From the NCBI GenBank assembly GCA_031763025.1, contig JASSKH010000014.1, positions 6,952,633 to 7,016,632 of the forward strand: DNA of 64,000 nucleotides, given 5' to 3'. The stretch is from Macrocystis pyrifera (Eukaryota; Sar; Phaeophyceae; Laminariales; Laminariaceae). The notes under the pieces are model-generated. The model was not told where the DNA came from and did no database searches. It was given only the letters and a program-made list of their open reading frames with translations. Positions 33,235-44,152 of the stretch are shown in pieces. The position numbers and the translations under genes are program-made. Numbering within the stretch: the first letter of the stretch is position 1; every line of letters begins with the position of its first letter.

Positions 33235-34440
33235 CCCTCATACGCTTCTCTGCCAGCCGCCTCTTCCTCGATTTGCGTGCTGGGGTCTCTGCCGTCCACA
33301 AAAAGGCATACCCGGTACATGACATTTTTTACTCGTACAGCAGCAGCAGTATATATGACCATAACATATCCCTGGTATATCATACGTACAATCCAGTACG
33401 GTATATGTAAGGACTAACCATAATGTTAAGACGTTATCTTCGACAAGCCATTTTTCCATTTTTTTATTCTGAAACTTTCGTTGCGTCCAAGGAATCGGCC
33501 TATCAACGCAAGGGGGCAAGGCTTGGCAACAACCCTATTGGTCGAAATAATGCGCAATATCATTTTGTTTTTTTCGTGTATACGACGAGTTGAATGTGTG
33601 TGAGTGTACAAGTTCGTGCGCACATCTTCCATGAATGAGTACATCCACACACACCAGTCATGTCAACTATTCTACATGCCAGGTATATACAATATACGAA
33701 CTGCTGTGGAGGCCTTGGAGAGAAGATAGAGGAACATTTTAATCAGAGTTTCGAACCGATGATGAAACGATATTCGTGAATTAAGCGTATGAATATCAAA
33801 CCTAGTCGTCGCCATCGAACTGTCAAGTATAGGGCCAGGTACGATTGCGTACGTCCGTATATACTTCGAAGTATGGTATATAGATGTAGGTGCAGGCCCT
33901 GGCCTTTGAGGCTCGCTTGAAAAAAGCCTGTATGCCCTTTCCGAGGAGGGGCGTATCAAGAGCTGTGACATACGAGCCCCAAACCCGGCCTTACTCGCGA
34001 TTTTTACGTCATACAACAACACCGCTAGACTGGATTTCCCTTGATCAGAGGACAGGGTAGAGGCCCCAGTCCCTTTCCCGTAGAAAAATCTCTCCCTGCG
34101 CGCCACAAGCAAGCGCGTTTCGACTAAATATATCGTAGCTGTTGTGAGGCTTAGATTGGGTAGTAGGCCATTGGTTAACATTTTACCAGTAGGTAGCCGC
34201 ACGGGCAGAGACCCTAACAAATGGCGTCGTCGACAGGAAATGGGTCGTTGGTCGTGAGTTCGAGTATATACCGCGTCCACATGAAAAACACTCATAAAAA
34301 AGTGAGTTTCCTCATGTCAAAAAAACTGAGTAAACAACCATTTTCTTTCTGGACCCGTCCACACGAAGAACACTTTTTTTTATTGAAAAAGTGAAACTAC
34401 TCGAGTAAAAAATCTGAATAAACAGTATGTTGTTGTTGTT
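33235..34440. other. gene-free stretch with a tRNA-like remnant
   Basis: No gene supported; the 207-codon minus frame at 34295-33672 has no motif. A SINE-B-like head (TTTTACCAGTAGGTAGCC ... GGTCGTGAGTTCGAG) lies at about 34180-34265. Confidence 0.5.
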
Positions 34441-34449
34441 GTTGTTTTC

Positions 34450-34700
34450 TTCACATTAAACCGTTCTTTCTACGCGTCGACATCCAGCACAACCAGTGTC
34501 CATGCCGATTCTTCAAACCTAGAGAGATACAAGTTCTGTGGTCACAAAGCTACGCCACAGAGATACTACGTTGCCACGTACGTAATGCAATGCCATGTCA
34601 TCATACTGCGTACGACAGGCACGACATACACATTCCATGACCTAGAGAAACAAAAACGAAACAAAGAGAAAAAACAAAAACAAAAACAAAGACAATTCGA
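34450..34700 (+). repeat. duplicated segment lacking the CAG insertion
   Basis: Contiguous counterpart of 15395-15497 plus 16603-16765, ending in the same A-rich AAACAAAAACGAAAC-like stretch. Confidence 0.7.
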
Positions 34701-35168
34701 AAGAGAAAATAAACAGAAATTTTAGTCAGTCCTGGATCCCCAGAGATTGTTAAGAAGTTCGGCCCCATGCAAAGACAGACAAAAGACCCCGCTGTTCTGA
34801 GGGGAGGGGGAGTGTTCTAAGGCTTATATTGGGCAGAGATATTTGGCTAACCTTTTACCAATAGCCCAACGGACTAAGACCTTAACATTCCCCTGTCCTC
34901 TACTTTTTTTTGTGAGTTCCGTCTACGTGTAAGGGCCTTTACTATATCGGAGGTTTCCTTTTTCCTTATTTATAGTGGTGAAATGATTTCCATATGTTTG
35001 TGACATTCAAAGTTTCACACATTTGGAACTTTAAAATATATATATATATATGGCACAATGGTTTCACGAGTAGTGAGTACGGAAATACGGTCCCAACAGG
35101 CGTCCCGCTCGGACACGATAGTTATATATAGTACTCGTCTTCAAGGCAAGCATCATACAGGCACCTCC

Positions 35169-35275
35169 TATTACGGGAGTCCATACTTGATGACACCAAA
35201 TTTGTTGGTAAAAAATAGGTAAATATATAGGTTTTGATGTATACCATAGGTCTTGTTAACTATGGACCCCCGTAG
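35169..35275 (+). mobile_element. M1 element, TTAAC subtype
   Basis: TTACGGGAGTCCATACTTGA to CTATGGACCCCCGTAG; the left arm is mutated. Confidence 0.85.
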
Positions 35276-35348
35276 ATAGTAGCACTGCCAAAAATCATTC
35301 CGAGTAGTTCCCCCCCGAACCAAAAAATGTGCGTGCATGACGAGCTTT

Positions 35349-35456
35349 TACTACGGGGGACCGTAGTAAATAGGACCTACGGTAACACAAAAACCTATAT
35401 ATTTTCCTATATTTAGTAACAGTATTTGGTCCTATTTACTATGGCCCCCCGAAATA
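35349..35456 (-). mobile_element. M1 palindromic MITE-like element
   Basis: Reverse copy, CTACGGGGGACCGTAG to CTATGGCCCCCCGAAATAG. Confidence 0.88.
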
Positions 35457-35483
35457 GTGCTACGCATTGGACTGCCGCTTGCT

Positions 35484-35805
35484 GTTTTTTTTTTTTTTTT
35501 TTTCCATCACTTTTACTTTCCAGCCCACTCGTAGGAGGTTTTACCCTCGACGATCTTCTGGACAAGCCGTGGTCACAGGTGTCGTCCCTTCACCCCGGTA
35601 CGTGCCTTTATTTTAGGTCGCGCATAAGGTTCAGCATTCCCACTGCTCGTCGATTTTCATCGAATGTAGCTAACTCACGCTCTCGCGCTTTCCGCTTATC
35701 AATGCAAGAAAAAGTCCCTACGAGCATGCACTCTGTGAGATTTGAACCCACGAAATTGATTTTGATAGGCACGCGGACCACTTACCAAGTTACCGGAGAC
35801 GCCGA
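35484..35805 (-). mobile_element. SINE-A, full length
   Basis: T run of about 20 (poly(A) tail), body, diverged B box TGAGATTTGAACCCACG and head ACCGGAGACGCCG. Confidence 0.88.
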
Positions 35806-35821
35806 CTGCTGTACAGAAACC

Positions 35822-36087
35822 TAAATCCGACTCTAATTCCAAGTAGTTTGTCCCCACACGGTGGGAGTGCACGTTTTAGGACCGCAGTCCGGTTTCGGGG
35901 ACAAACTATTACGGGGGTACATAGTTAATAGGACCTATGGTATACATAAAAACCTATATATTTACCTATTTTTACTAACAATATTTGGCCCTATTTACTA
36001 TGGTCCCCCGTAACAATTGGAATTTGAGTGCGTTGTCCCCAAAACGGGACTGCGGTCCTACACGGGATTGCGGTCCTAGAAGGGTTA
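35822..36087. mobile_element. M2 copies interrupted by M1
   Basis: A diverged right arm (35822-35870) precedes a second M2 whose left arm GACCGCAGTCCGGTTTCGGG (35879) is separated from its right half (TTGGAATTTGAGTGCG ... GGGACTGCGGTCCTA) by an M1 insertion at 35907-36013. Confidence 0.8.
35907..36013 (-). mobile_element. M1 inserted in M2
   Basis: Complete reverse copy, TTACGGGGGTACATAG to CTATGGTCCCCCGTAAC, sitting at the centre of the M2 palindrome. Confidence 0.9.
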
Positions 36088-36832
36088 ACCCAAAACCAAA
36101 AAACGCCTCTGGGGCGAGCGTTAAAGGCCAGGGCCTATCCAGGTACGAGTGTACCAGGTACCTGGTACGTATGTACGTACCAGTGTTCGACATCGTATCG
36201 GAAGCTTCGATACATCGGAAATCGTGTGGGTTTTATCAAATCGGATGAAGGAGTTTTTTTTTTTTCCCGACATCCGATAAAAAAACGCCCCTTTCTCCTC
36301 TGGCGGGGAGGATGTGTACTGCAGCTCTCTGATGTCCCCTCCCTCTCGGGGGAGTGACGCTTCGCGTGTGTATCAACTCATAGCTGATGTATTGTAATAA
36401 GTGTCTACGTCGAATAACCCCCCCCCCCCTCCCGCGTCCCGTTGAAAGAGTGCTCAAGGTGGATAAATTCGACGTGAGGTGTCAGAAAAAGAACAAGAAA
36501 AATCGCCCTCCTCGGCAGTATCATGATACGTCAGGGTTCCTTATTTCCTCCTCGACATGTATATGTATCGGTAATCGGCATTGGCTTCAGGGTTTTCAGC
36601 GATCCGACGTCCGCCAAAACCGCGCATCATGATGCGTGCGTGCATGCACGCTTCTCGGCAGTACCGACTCTCTAGCGTTTTCTTTAGTCTCCTATTTATT
36701 TAACTCTCGAACGTCGTATGTATACGCAGGGAAGGAGAATTAACAGGATGATATTGGTGATATTCGACGAATCGCGCCAGCTTTTTCATTTCTGGCTGAA
36801 TAATGCTCTGCAAGTTGTTGGAAGGAAAATAA

Positions 36833-37157
36833 GGCCGGCGTCCCCGGTGGCTTGGTACATGGGTGGTCTGCGTGCCTACTAAGATCAATTTCGTGGGTTC
36901 GAGTCTCACCGAGTGCATACTCGTAAGAACGTGTTCTTGCATAACAACTGATTAACGATGAGCGCGAGAGCGTGAGTTAGCAACATTCGATGAAAATCGA
37001 CGAGCAGTGGGAATACAGAACCCTATGCGCGACAAAAAATAAAGGCACGTACCGGGGGGGAGAATCGACGATACCTGTGACCACGGCTTGTCCAGAAAGA
37101 TCGCTGAGTGAGGGCAACATCTCCTACGAGTTAGATTAAGTTGGAAACTGAAAAAAT
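36833..37157 (+). mobile_element. SINE-A, full length
   Basis: GCCGGCGTCCCCGGTGGC head, B box GGGTTCGAGTCTCACC, and the standard body. The A tail is short and degenerate. Confidence 0.88.
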
Positions 37158-37494
37158 AACATGACAATGTATTGTATACAGTAATGTATACCGGTATGTC
37201 CCAGTCCGGCTCGCATCGAATTGTCCTCTAATGCTGCAGTAGTACGGCACAGTGTAGGCTGCCAAAACGGCTCATCATCACGCATGCTATGCATGCATGT
37301 ATCTCGACGGTACCGTTTTTTTTTTTTGTAGTGCTTATTTTTCTCTCCGACGATGTATCGTACACGGTAGCATACATGTTCCAGTCCGACTTGAATCGAG
37401 TTATCCTCTACTGCTGCAGAAATGCAAAACACTATAGTCTCTCTTCTATCTCTCAGAACCAACAAATATCGCACTTTCCCCTCTTGAAGGCTCC

Positions 37495-37497
<3 letters not shown>

Positions 37498-37526
<29 letters not shown>
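37498..37526. repeat. CT microsatellite
   Basis: About fourteen CT dinucleotides, directly before an M2 copy. Confidence 0.9.
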
Positions 37527-37529
<3 letters not shown>

Positions 37530-37530
<1 letters not shown>

Positions 37531-37626
37531 TACCTTTTTAGTACCGCAGTCACGTTTTTGGGACAAACTACTTGAAATTTGAGTGCTTTGTCCCCAAAAC
37601 GCTACTGCAGTTCCAAAAGGGTTAAC
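37530..37626. mobile_element. M2 fold-back element
   Basis: Arms TTTTAGTACCGCAGTCACG and CGCTACTGCAGTTCCAAAAG. Confidence 0.85.
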
Positions 37627-38164
37627 CTTCGCCACGTCGTCCTCCTATCTATGAATAGCGCGGAGAAAAAACTATGTCAGCACGAGCAATTCCGAACACA
37701 AGGACAAAAAATACCCGCGCCCACCCGCCCACATCATTCGCTTCCCGTCCGTTCCCGCCGAAACCTCTCACGTATACCATACCATACCTGAAAAGGATAG
37801 CCGAACCCCGGGCCCAACGACAAACAAAACGCATCGCGTTGGGCGTTTTACTGACTCTGCCCTCACTCGCAGGCTCGCAGGAAACCACACACGAAACTTC
37901 TCATGTCGGGAAGGTGGGAAAGTTGAAGCATTGGTATTACAATAACAGACTGTTAATATGGGGGTCGAGTTGAGGTGACAGCCTGCGATTTAGTGGAAGC
38001 ACATATGTATGTGAGGATTGAGCAAGCTTAAGAGTGTACGTGGGAGGTTATAGTATACCAGGGTGAACATTAATAGTGAGGTTGGGTGTAGTGGAGAAAA
38101 GGGCTAACATTCAGGCAATGATGCCGGATTCACCAACAAAACGTACCTGGTACATAACAGACAT

Positions 38165-38245
38165 TTTTCTTCCGGGAATGTTTTTACGCATGAGCGCGAT
38201 CGGCGCTGAAGCTCATCCTTGCACATTGTCGGAGACGGCGGACAC
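38165..38245 (+). mobile_element. family E segment
   Basis: CCGGGAATGTTTTTACGC, GATCGGCGCTGAAGCTCATC and GCACATTGTCGGAGACGG; no TAA tail here. Confidence 0.6.
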
Positions 38246-38363
38246 ATCGGTGACGTGGGGACGGAGCCTGGACGCGGCTTCGAGTGTCAAGGGTAGCAGG
38301 TCGAGGAGAGTGTCATGAGAAGGAGGGGAGACGAACAGCAAAAGTTACGCAAGCAGAGGTTAT

Positions 38364-38430
38364 CCTCCTAAGGACTGCGGTCTCGTTGTGAGGACAATTA
38401 AGGATACCTTACTTGGAATGAGAGTTAGAT
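38364..38430. mobile_element. M2 remnant
   Basis: AGGACTGCGGTCTCG and CTTGGAATGAGAGTT-type centre; the right arm is lost. Confidence 0.5.
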
Positions 38431-38614
38431 GCATGTTTCTGGACAATGCAGTATTGAAAGGGTCAAGTCGGCAGTAGTACTAGCCACTAAAAAAGAACTA
38501 AGAAAAGGGAGTTTGGCTTGCGCGTATCATAGATATAGGTTTCCTTTTGTTGTATTAATATTTTCCCTTGGTTTTCTTCTTGGATATTCGGTTTATGTAA
38601 GAACGGCATCTACG

Positions 38615-38782
<168 letters not shown>

Positions 38783-38792
38783 TTACCAGTAT

Positions 38793-38832
38793 GCGTGATC
38801 AACGTTGAAACTCATCATGTTGCACATCGTGG
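38793..38832 (+). mobile_element. family E segment
   Basis: GTGATCAACGTTGAAACTCA and GCACATCGTGGGATGG, immediately downstream of the TAA tract of the previous copy, so copies may be tandem. Confidence 0.55.
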
Positions 38833-39169
38833 GATGGTCAACGAAGTAGTACGGCCCAAGTAGTACAGCATGCCAGGTACATATCAAACCAGGTACATGC
38901 TGTATTACACTTGCTGTCTCTACCTGCCTCAGGCCTGGGAAATCGATCTACTCTCTCTTTCTGGTATCACAATGCCCATTTGACATTCACATCGGAGTCC
39001 AAACGGAGTTACCTTTACGGCCACAGCAGTGGCACTATACGTGCAATATTTCGGCCAAACTCGATTGCCTAGAATCTGCAGGTGAACTCCTCGCCTCCGG
39101 TGTAAAGCACTAAACTGTAAAACAATGGGTCGCGGGGGGGCATCTTTTCAGTGATCAGAACTCACGATG

Positions 39170-39545
39170 GCGTCAAAAAAACATGCGTCCATAATGTGAA
39201 GGTGTTACCTACTGAGCTATAATAGGGGTAAAAGATCGATCGATTACCCAGTCCAGGGTAATAATCCTCAAAACAACTCTCCTCACCCCCTCTGAACGGC
39301 GGGATCTTTGGGACCTCGGTACCGTGTACAGCCGTACGCCTACCCGTCTCGTTTCGAATACCTGGGGAAAGCAGGGAGATATTTTTTCTTTTGGTTCCGC
39401 ACGCGCAAGAAAGCATTTCTACAAAAGAAACGTTCGAAGTGAGATGCCAATCCGTGTCATCGACGACGTCAAGAATTAATGTGAACGTGTTGCCTACTGA
39501 GCTATACGGGTAAAAAGATCGATCGATTACCCAGCCCAGGGTGAG
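39170..39545 (-). mobile_element. SINE-B, reverse dimer
   Basis: Reverse complement of the 32.6 kb copy. TGAGCTATAATAGGG near 39212 and GCCTACTGAGCTATACGGG near 39492 are the two tRNA-like heads, each next to GATCGATCGATTACCCAG. Confidence 0.7.
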
Positions 39546-39975
39546 ATCCTTACAACATCTCCCTAGGTGCGCTCGCCTTGTTTGTTTCTTATTACTGTGA
39601 TATGCTTCCCCGTGATAAGTACTCCGTGAGCAAACGTATGCCGAACCGGAACAATCCATCAATGGGGGCACGGCCTCACGTTTGAGAGGTGTGTTCAGTC
39701 GTCGAGTCTCCTTGCTACATACCTGGTACAGCAGTTCTGTTGCCTCGTGCCCCGTGTTCAGAAAAATGCGTGCGAAAAAGTGTTTTTTTTTTTCTGACGT
39801 TTTTTTTTTTTGCAGTCGCAGAGATCGGCCCACGAAAAAAACATAAAAGGGCGCCCTCAACAGTAGAGACCGACCCACAGATCACAGACAAGAAACGATA
39901 GTATTTTCCGCCACTTTTGAGCTCGGCATTGATTTAGGCGACCAATCGAACTTAAGGTATGCCGCTTCAGAGCGC

Positions 39976-40073
39976 GTTAACCTCTTTAGTACCGCAGTCC
40001 CGATTTGGGGACAAACCAGTCTAATTCCAAGTGATTTGTCCCCAAAACGAGACTGCGGCACTAAAAGGGTTAA
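39976..40073. mobile_element. M2 fold-back element, near intact
   Basis: GTTAACCTCTTTAGTACCGC to GGCACTAAAAGGGTTAA; the best-preserved full palindrome. Confidence 0.9.
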
Positions 40074-40639
40074 GCTGAAGCGCGAGAATGATGGTGCCCC
40101 GGAGCGGAAGCGCTGAAGAAGGCGAGACAGCGCGACAGCCACCGATTTTATTCACGTGTGTTGAAAGCTTAAGAGATACCAGAAGAACAGCTTTATTCCT
40201 TTCGAGCACGATGAGAGACTGAGAGCGAGGCTCGTGCCTCGCTCGCTGGGAAAACCCCTGGTTTTCCATCTAAGACACGCCTCCCAAGTACTACAGATAC
40301 GATCCCAATACCCGAACCCCTGAGGGAACTACCAGCCTTTCGGCCTCGTTCAAAGCAGAACCATGCCAGCTATCTACGACTTTTCAGGAAGACAATATTT
40401 AGTTCGTAACTAAAACAAACTCATGTGTGAAACCGAGGATTCGTCGACACCCATCTGTGCAAGCTCCGTGCGATACTTCGATCGCTGGTGCCACGGGTTT
40501 TGTATGACCCCACGAAGGATGCATTGGGTATATCCTAGAGGTTAAGAAGAATTAGAGGTACGTATGAGGGTTAGGCGACGTCATGCATGGGTTTCATTTT
40601 CGTTTTTTTGGTTTCCCTTCTCGTTTTCTACTTTTTCCG

Positions 40640-41105
40640 ATAAATGGTTTTTGGTGATCATCGTTGAAGGCACCGTAGTCCCACTCGCAGGCTATTGCAG
40701 TCCAATAGTATCTACTTCTGCTGTAGGCCAGCATGTTCTTTTTCGATTTAGTTTCCTCAGTTTTCTCCTCCTTTCGGAGAATGCTTGTTCTAAAGGCGAT
40801 CGACGTTGAGGCTACCGTGGTCCGAAAGTCTACTGCAGTCCAATAGTCTACTGTAGACCAACATGTTTCTTTATTGTTTTGTCCGCCTTGGTTTTCTTCT
40901 TCTTTCGAAGCCTGTTTGTTTTAAAGGTGATCGTCGTTGAGGCTACTATAGTCCAATAGGCTGCTGCAATCCAATAGTCTACTGTAGTCCAACAGGTTTC
41001 CTTTGGTTTCGGTTTCCCTTTGTTTTTTTTTTTTCGGGGAATGTTTCTAAGTGATCGACGCTGAAGCTCGTGCTGCACATTGTCGGATGGCATACGCGGT
41101 AATAA
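40640..41105 (+). repeat. family E tandem repeat, about three units
   Basis: Units of roughly 130-150 bp begin GTGATCGTCGTTGAGGCTAC or similar, contain several ACTGTAGTCCAATAGTCT-type segments and end TTCTTTCGGAGAATG. The last unit ends GCACATTGTCGGATGGC. Confidence 0.75.
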
Positions 41106-41189
41106 GACCGATACTACTACTAAGGAAGTAGACATAGAAGGCAGACAGATAGACCTTGTGCATAGGTTTCCCTTGTGTCCGGGTATTTC

Positions 41190-41278
41190 TTCTTTCAGGA
41201 ATGTTTCGATTGATCAACGGTGAAGCTCATGCTGCACATTGTCGGATGACAAGCCTAATAATAATACTGCTGACTAGT
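41190..41278 (+). mobile_element. family E 3' end with short TAA tail
   Basis: CAGGAATGTTTCGATTGATC, TGAAGCTCATGCTGCACATT, GTCGGATGACAAGCC then TAATAATAATAC. Confidence 0.7.
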
Positions 41279-41754
41279 GATAATTATTCTCAGACTTAAT
41301 AGTACTACTTTAATGGTAATAATATACTTCGTATACCCCTTATTGAAGGGAACATAACCCGTCAGCTGTAGAACCATGTAGTATATATATGTTGCCGTCC
41401 GAACGTGCCATCAGCTTGAATCGTCATTCCCTCGGAGCCACTGCAGAAGGAAGAAAGTTCAACAGGAAATCAACAATTGTATCCCGGAATCAACCCTGTT
41501 GCACCCACCCCGTAGATTTTCAACGGACAGCCCACCTTCTCCGGGACGTCAACGGCGGTATGTCCCCCGGGATGCCCTAATACGTATAACACTACCGCCT
41601 TGGCAAAAAAAACCGGTGCAGCGCCACTGATTGCGTGATTGGCTGAGGCTGGCGATTTTCGGCCGTACCGTTTTTTTCCAGAAACCAAAAAACAATGCCT
41701 CGTAAACGTGCTGCGGAGCCGCGCGAGCGCCTCTGCCGATGTCGAGACCCCCAA

Positions 41755-41980
41755 AGGGTTGAGGCTAGTGTTGGGGCTAGGGTCAGTGTTGGGGTCAAGA
41801 TTCGCGTTAGGGTTAGGGTAAGAGTTGGGGTTATGGTTGGCGTTGGGGTCAAGGTTAGGGTTGGGGTTAGCGTTGGGGTTAGGGACAATTTTTGGGTCAG
41901 GGTCAGCGTTGGAACTAGGGTTGGGGTTAGGGTGAGGGCTAGGGTCAGGGTGAGGCTTAGGGTGAGGGTTAGGGTATAGT
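41755..41980 (+). repeat. degenerate telomere-like hexamer array
   Basis: About 37 hexamers of the GGTTAGGGTTGGGG type, with frequent GGGGTTAGCGTT and GGGTCAGGGTCA variants. Strongly degenerate and embedded in ordinary sequence, so interstitial rather than a chromosome end. Confidence 0.75.
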
Positions 41981-42130
41981 TGGGTCTACGCCGACCTACA
42001 ATGTAGAAGTAGACCCAAAAAGTTGCGGCACGGGTTTCTGTGTAATATTGTCCAGGTGGTTCATGACAGCGCAGACACCTGTTGAAAAACGAGAGAGGCA
42101 GAGAGAGACAGAGAGAGAGCGGGGAGAGCC

Positions 42131-42150
42131 GGGGGGGGGGGGGGGGGGGG
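42131..42150. repeat. G homopolymer
   Basis: About 20 G after a GAGA-rich stretch; no SINE-C core follows, so not every G/C run has an element attached. Confidence 0.8.
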
Positions 42151-42261
42151 GAGTAGTATTCTGCATTCGGGGTGTCCCCTATATCCCAGGCCTTTTAGTA
42201 TTTGTCTGTCAACAGACTCCCAGTGGTTCCAAGCATCCACAGTGGCGGCGGCGGTGTTGCT

Positions 42262-42372
42262 TATTACGGGGGACCATAGTAAATAGGACCTACGGTAAAC
42301 ACAAAATCCTACATATTTTGCTTTTTTTTTACCCACAATATATGGTCTTATTTACTACGCCCCCCCGTAATA
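42262..42372 (-). mobile_element. M1 palindromic MITE-like element
   Basis: Reverse copy, TATTACGGGGGACCATAG to CTACGCCCCCCCGTAATAG. Confidence 0.88.
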
Positions 42373-42770
42373 GTATCATCGTCACTGCCCGAAAAATGGC
42401 ATCAAGAAGCCGACACGACGATTGTCGACGAGTGTAGGGGGGAGGCAGAAGAGAAATAGGCTTGGGGGATGCTGAGTGCTCGGAGAATCGCGGTATCGCC
42501 TTCCTTCGCTTCTACAAGGATGCCCCGAGCATGCAGGAAGAGAGGGTTAGAGATTCGTGATCAAATATGCTCGTGATACGAGCAGTGAACCGCGGTTTGA
42601 CTCCTTCCTTGACTGACCCCGCCCCGTACTACACTATACGTGATACGACCAGGGAACCGCGGTTTGACCCCTACTTCCTTGACTGCCCCCCCCCCCCGTA
42701 CGAAGAACCACACTGAACCTACTACCAGGTTTAGTATTTCATAGCGTTTTTCAGGTAATGGGTGTATGCG

Positions 42771-43058
42771 GGGCGACATCAAAAAGTTCCATCTCTTGGA
42801 ACTACAGTGGTACGTGCCCTGATATGAATGAGTGACTTCTCATTTTTTGCGTTTTCCACCCGACAATGATTAGCATGAGCTTCGACTCTGATCACTCACA
42901 AACATTCTCCGACCGGGCGACATCAAAAAGTTCCATCTCTTGGAACTACAGTGGTACGTGCCCTGATATGAATGAGTGACTTCTCATTTTTTGCGTTTTC
43001 CACCCGACAATGATCAGCATGAGCTTCGACTCTGATCACTCACAAACATTCTCCGACC
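42771..43058. repeat. 144-bp tandem duplication containing family E
   Basis: Unit 42771-42914 is repeated almost perfectly at 42915-43058 (ATTAGC versus ATCAGC is the difference I see). Its right half is family E in reverse (CACCCGACAATGAT, GAGCTTCGACTCTGATCACT). Confidence 0.9.
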
Positions 43059-43059
43059 G

Positions 43060-43545
43060 AAGAGCCTGTGTGTGCGTGTGTGTGTGTTTTTTCCTTAAGA
43101 CGGTGTGGATGCCAAGCGATGGCCAAAATAGGCCTTTTGGCGTGCGCTCTTAAAAACACTCGTTCCTTCGCATCGTCAGCCGTGATTGGAATAGAGGCGA
43201 GCCTGCGGGGTGGTCACAAGACAAGAGGAACGACGATCGAAGAGGCCGACACAAATGCCTTTGAAACCTCAGAGGGGAGGGAGAAAAGTCGAAGTTGCAC
43301 GGGGACTACAACCAGGAAGGACCACAACGAAAGCAGTGCGGGTTGCCGGGGAGTCGGGGGTGTGCACGAAGTGGAACGTAAGAAGCTGTACGGCGCACAC
43401 AGGCACAGCATGGAAAAAAAAAAACTCGCACTGTTGCTGCACGTTCTTGTTACATCAACGGGTTGAGAAGGTCGCACTTACTTCTCCTCGTGTTTGAGTT
43501 CGCTGGACGTGTGTCCCCTGAAACTTCACGCCTCGAATAGATCAT
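43060..43545. other. no supported gene
   Basis: Short GT tract (43068-43088), then mixed sequence with competing frames on both strands and no recognisable protein. Confidence 0.4.
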
Positions 43546-43970
43546 GATCTAGATCACGATCATGACCTACTGTAGACAATCTAGTTCTTCATTTGCCGTT
43601 GTGAATGGTTGTGCAGGATCTGTGTAGGACAGAGCCAGCCCCAGGACACATGGGCTCTAGACCATGCAGACCACACGGCCCCCAGCCGGAAAAAAACATA
43701 AGCCAGATCATACAGATCATACAGATCAGGAATACATCTTGCCCTGAAAGATCTATTACGGGGGACCATAGCAAATAGGACCAAATATTGTTAGTAAAAA
43801 GTGTGAAATATATAGGTTTTTATGTGTACGTAGGTCCTATTTACTATGGTCCCCCTTAATAGATCGTCAAGCGGTCCGTAGATGATCTGTAGGTGATCTA
43901 TCTTGAACGGTATATTTTTACCTACAAACCGCCCCCAAGAACACAGCGCAGGGACAATGCAGTAACGTGA
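43545..43970 (-). mobile_element. D element interrupted by M1
   Basis: Left end CGCCTCGAATAGATCATG, core GGTTGTGCAGGATCTGTG and a CAGATCATACAGATC repeat. M1 is inserted at AGATC (43749-43753) and the element resumes AGATCGTCAAGCGGTC. AGATC on both sides may be the target duplication. Confidence 0.75.
43754..43861 (+). mobile_element. M1 inserted in D
   Basis: Complete forward copy with a mutated right tip (CCCCCTTAATA). Confidence 0.9.
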
Positions 43971-44051
43971 AAAAAAATAGTTTCCTTCTTCGTTGGTACT
44001 GCTTATAAAATACGGTACCAGTCTAGGCGGAAATGGCAGGACCGTTTCGAC

Positions 44052-44152
44052 GTTAACCCTTTTGTAGAACCGCAGTCCCGTTTTGGGGACGAACCTGTCA
44101 AATTCTAAGTAGTTTGTCCCCAAAACAGGACTGCGGTTCTACAAAGGGGTTA
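44052..44152. mobile_element. M2 fold-back element, near intact
   Basis: Long arms CGTTAACCCTTTTGTAGAAC and GGTTCTACAAAGGGGTTATA; a compensated variant (TAGAACC/GGTTCTA instead of TAGTACC). Confidence 0.9.

Noticed and set aside
33672-34295. 207-codon minus-strand frame
   Set aside because: No motif, no splice signals of note, and it overlaps a tRNA-like repeat remnant.
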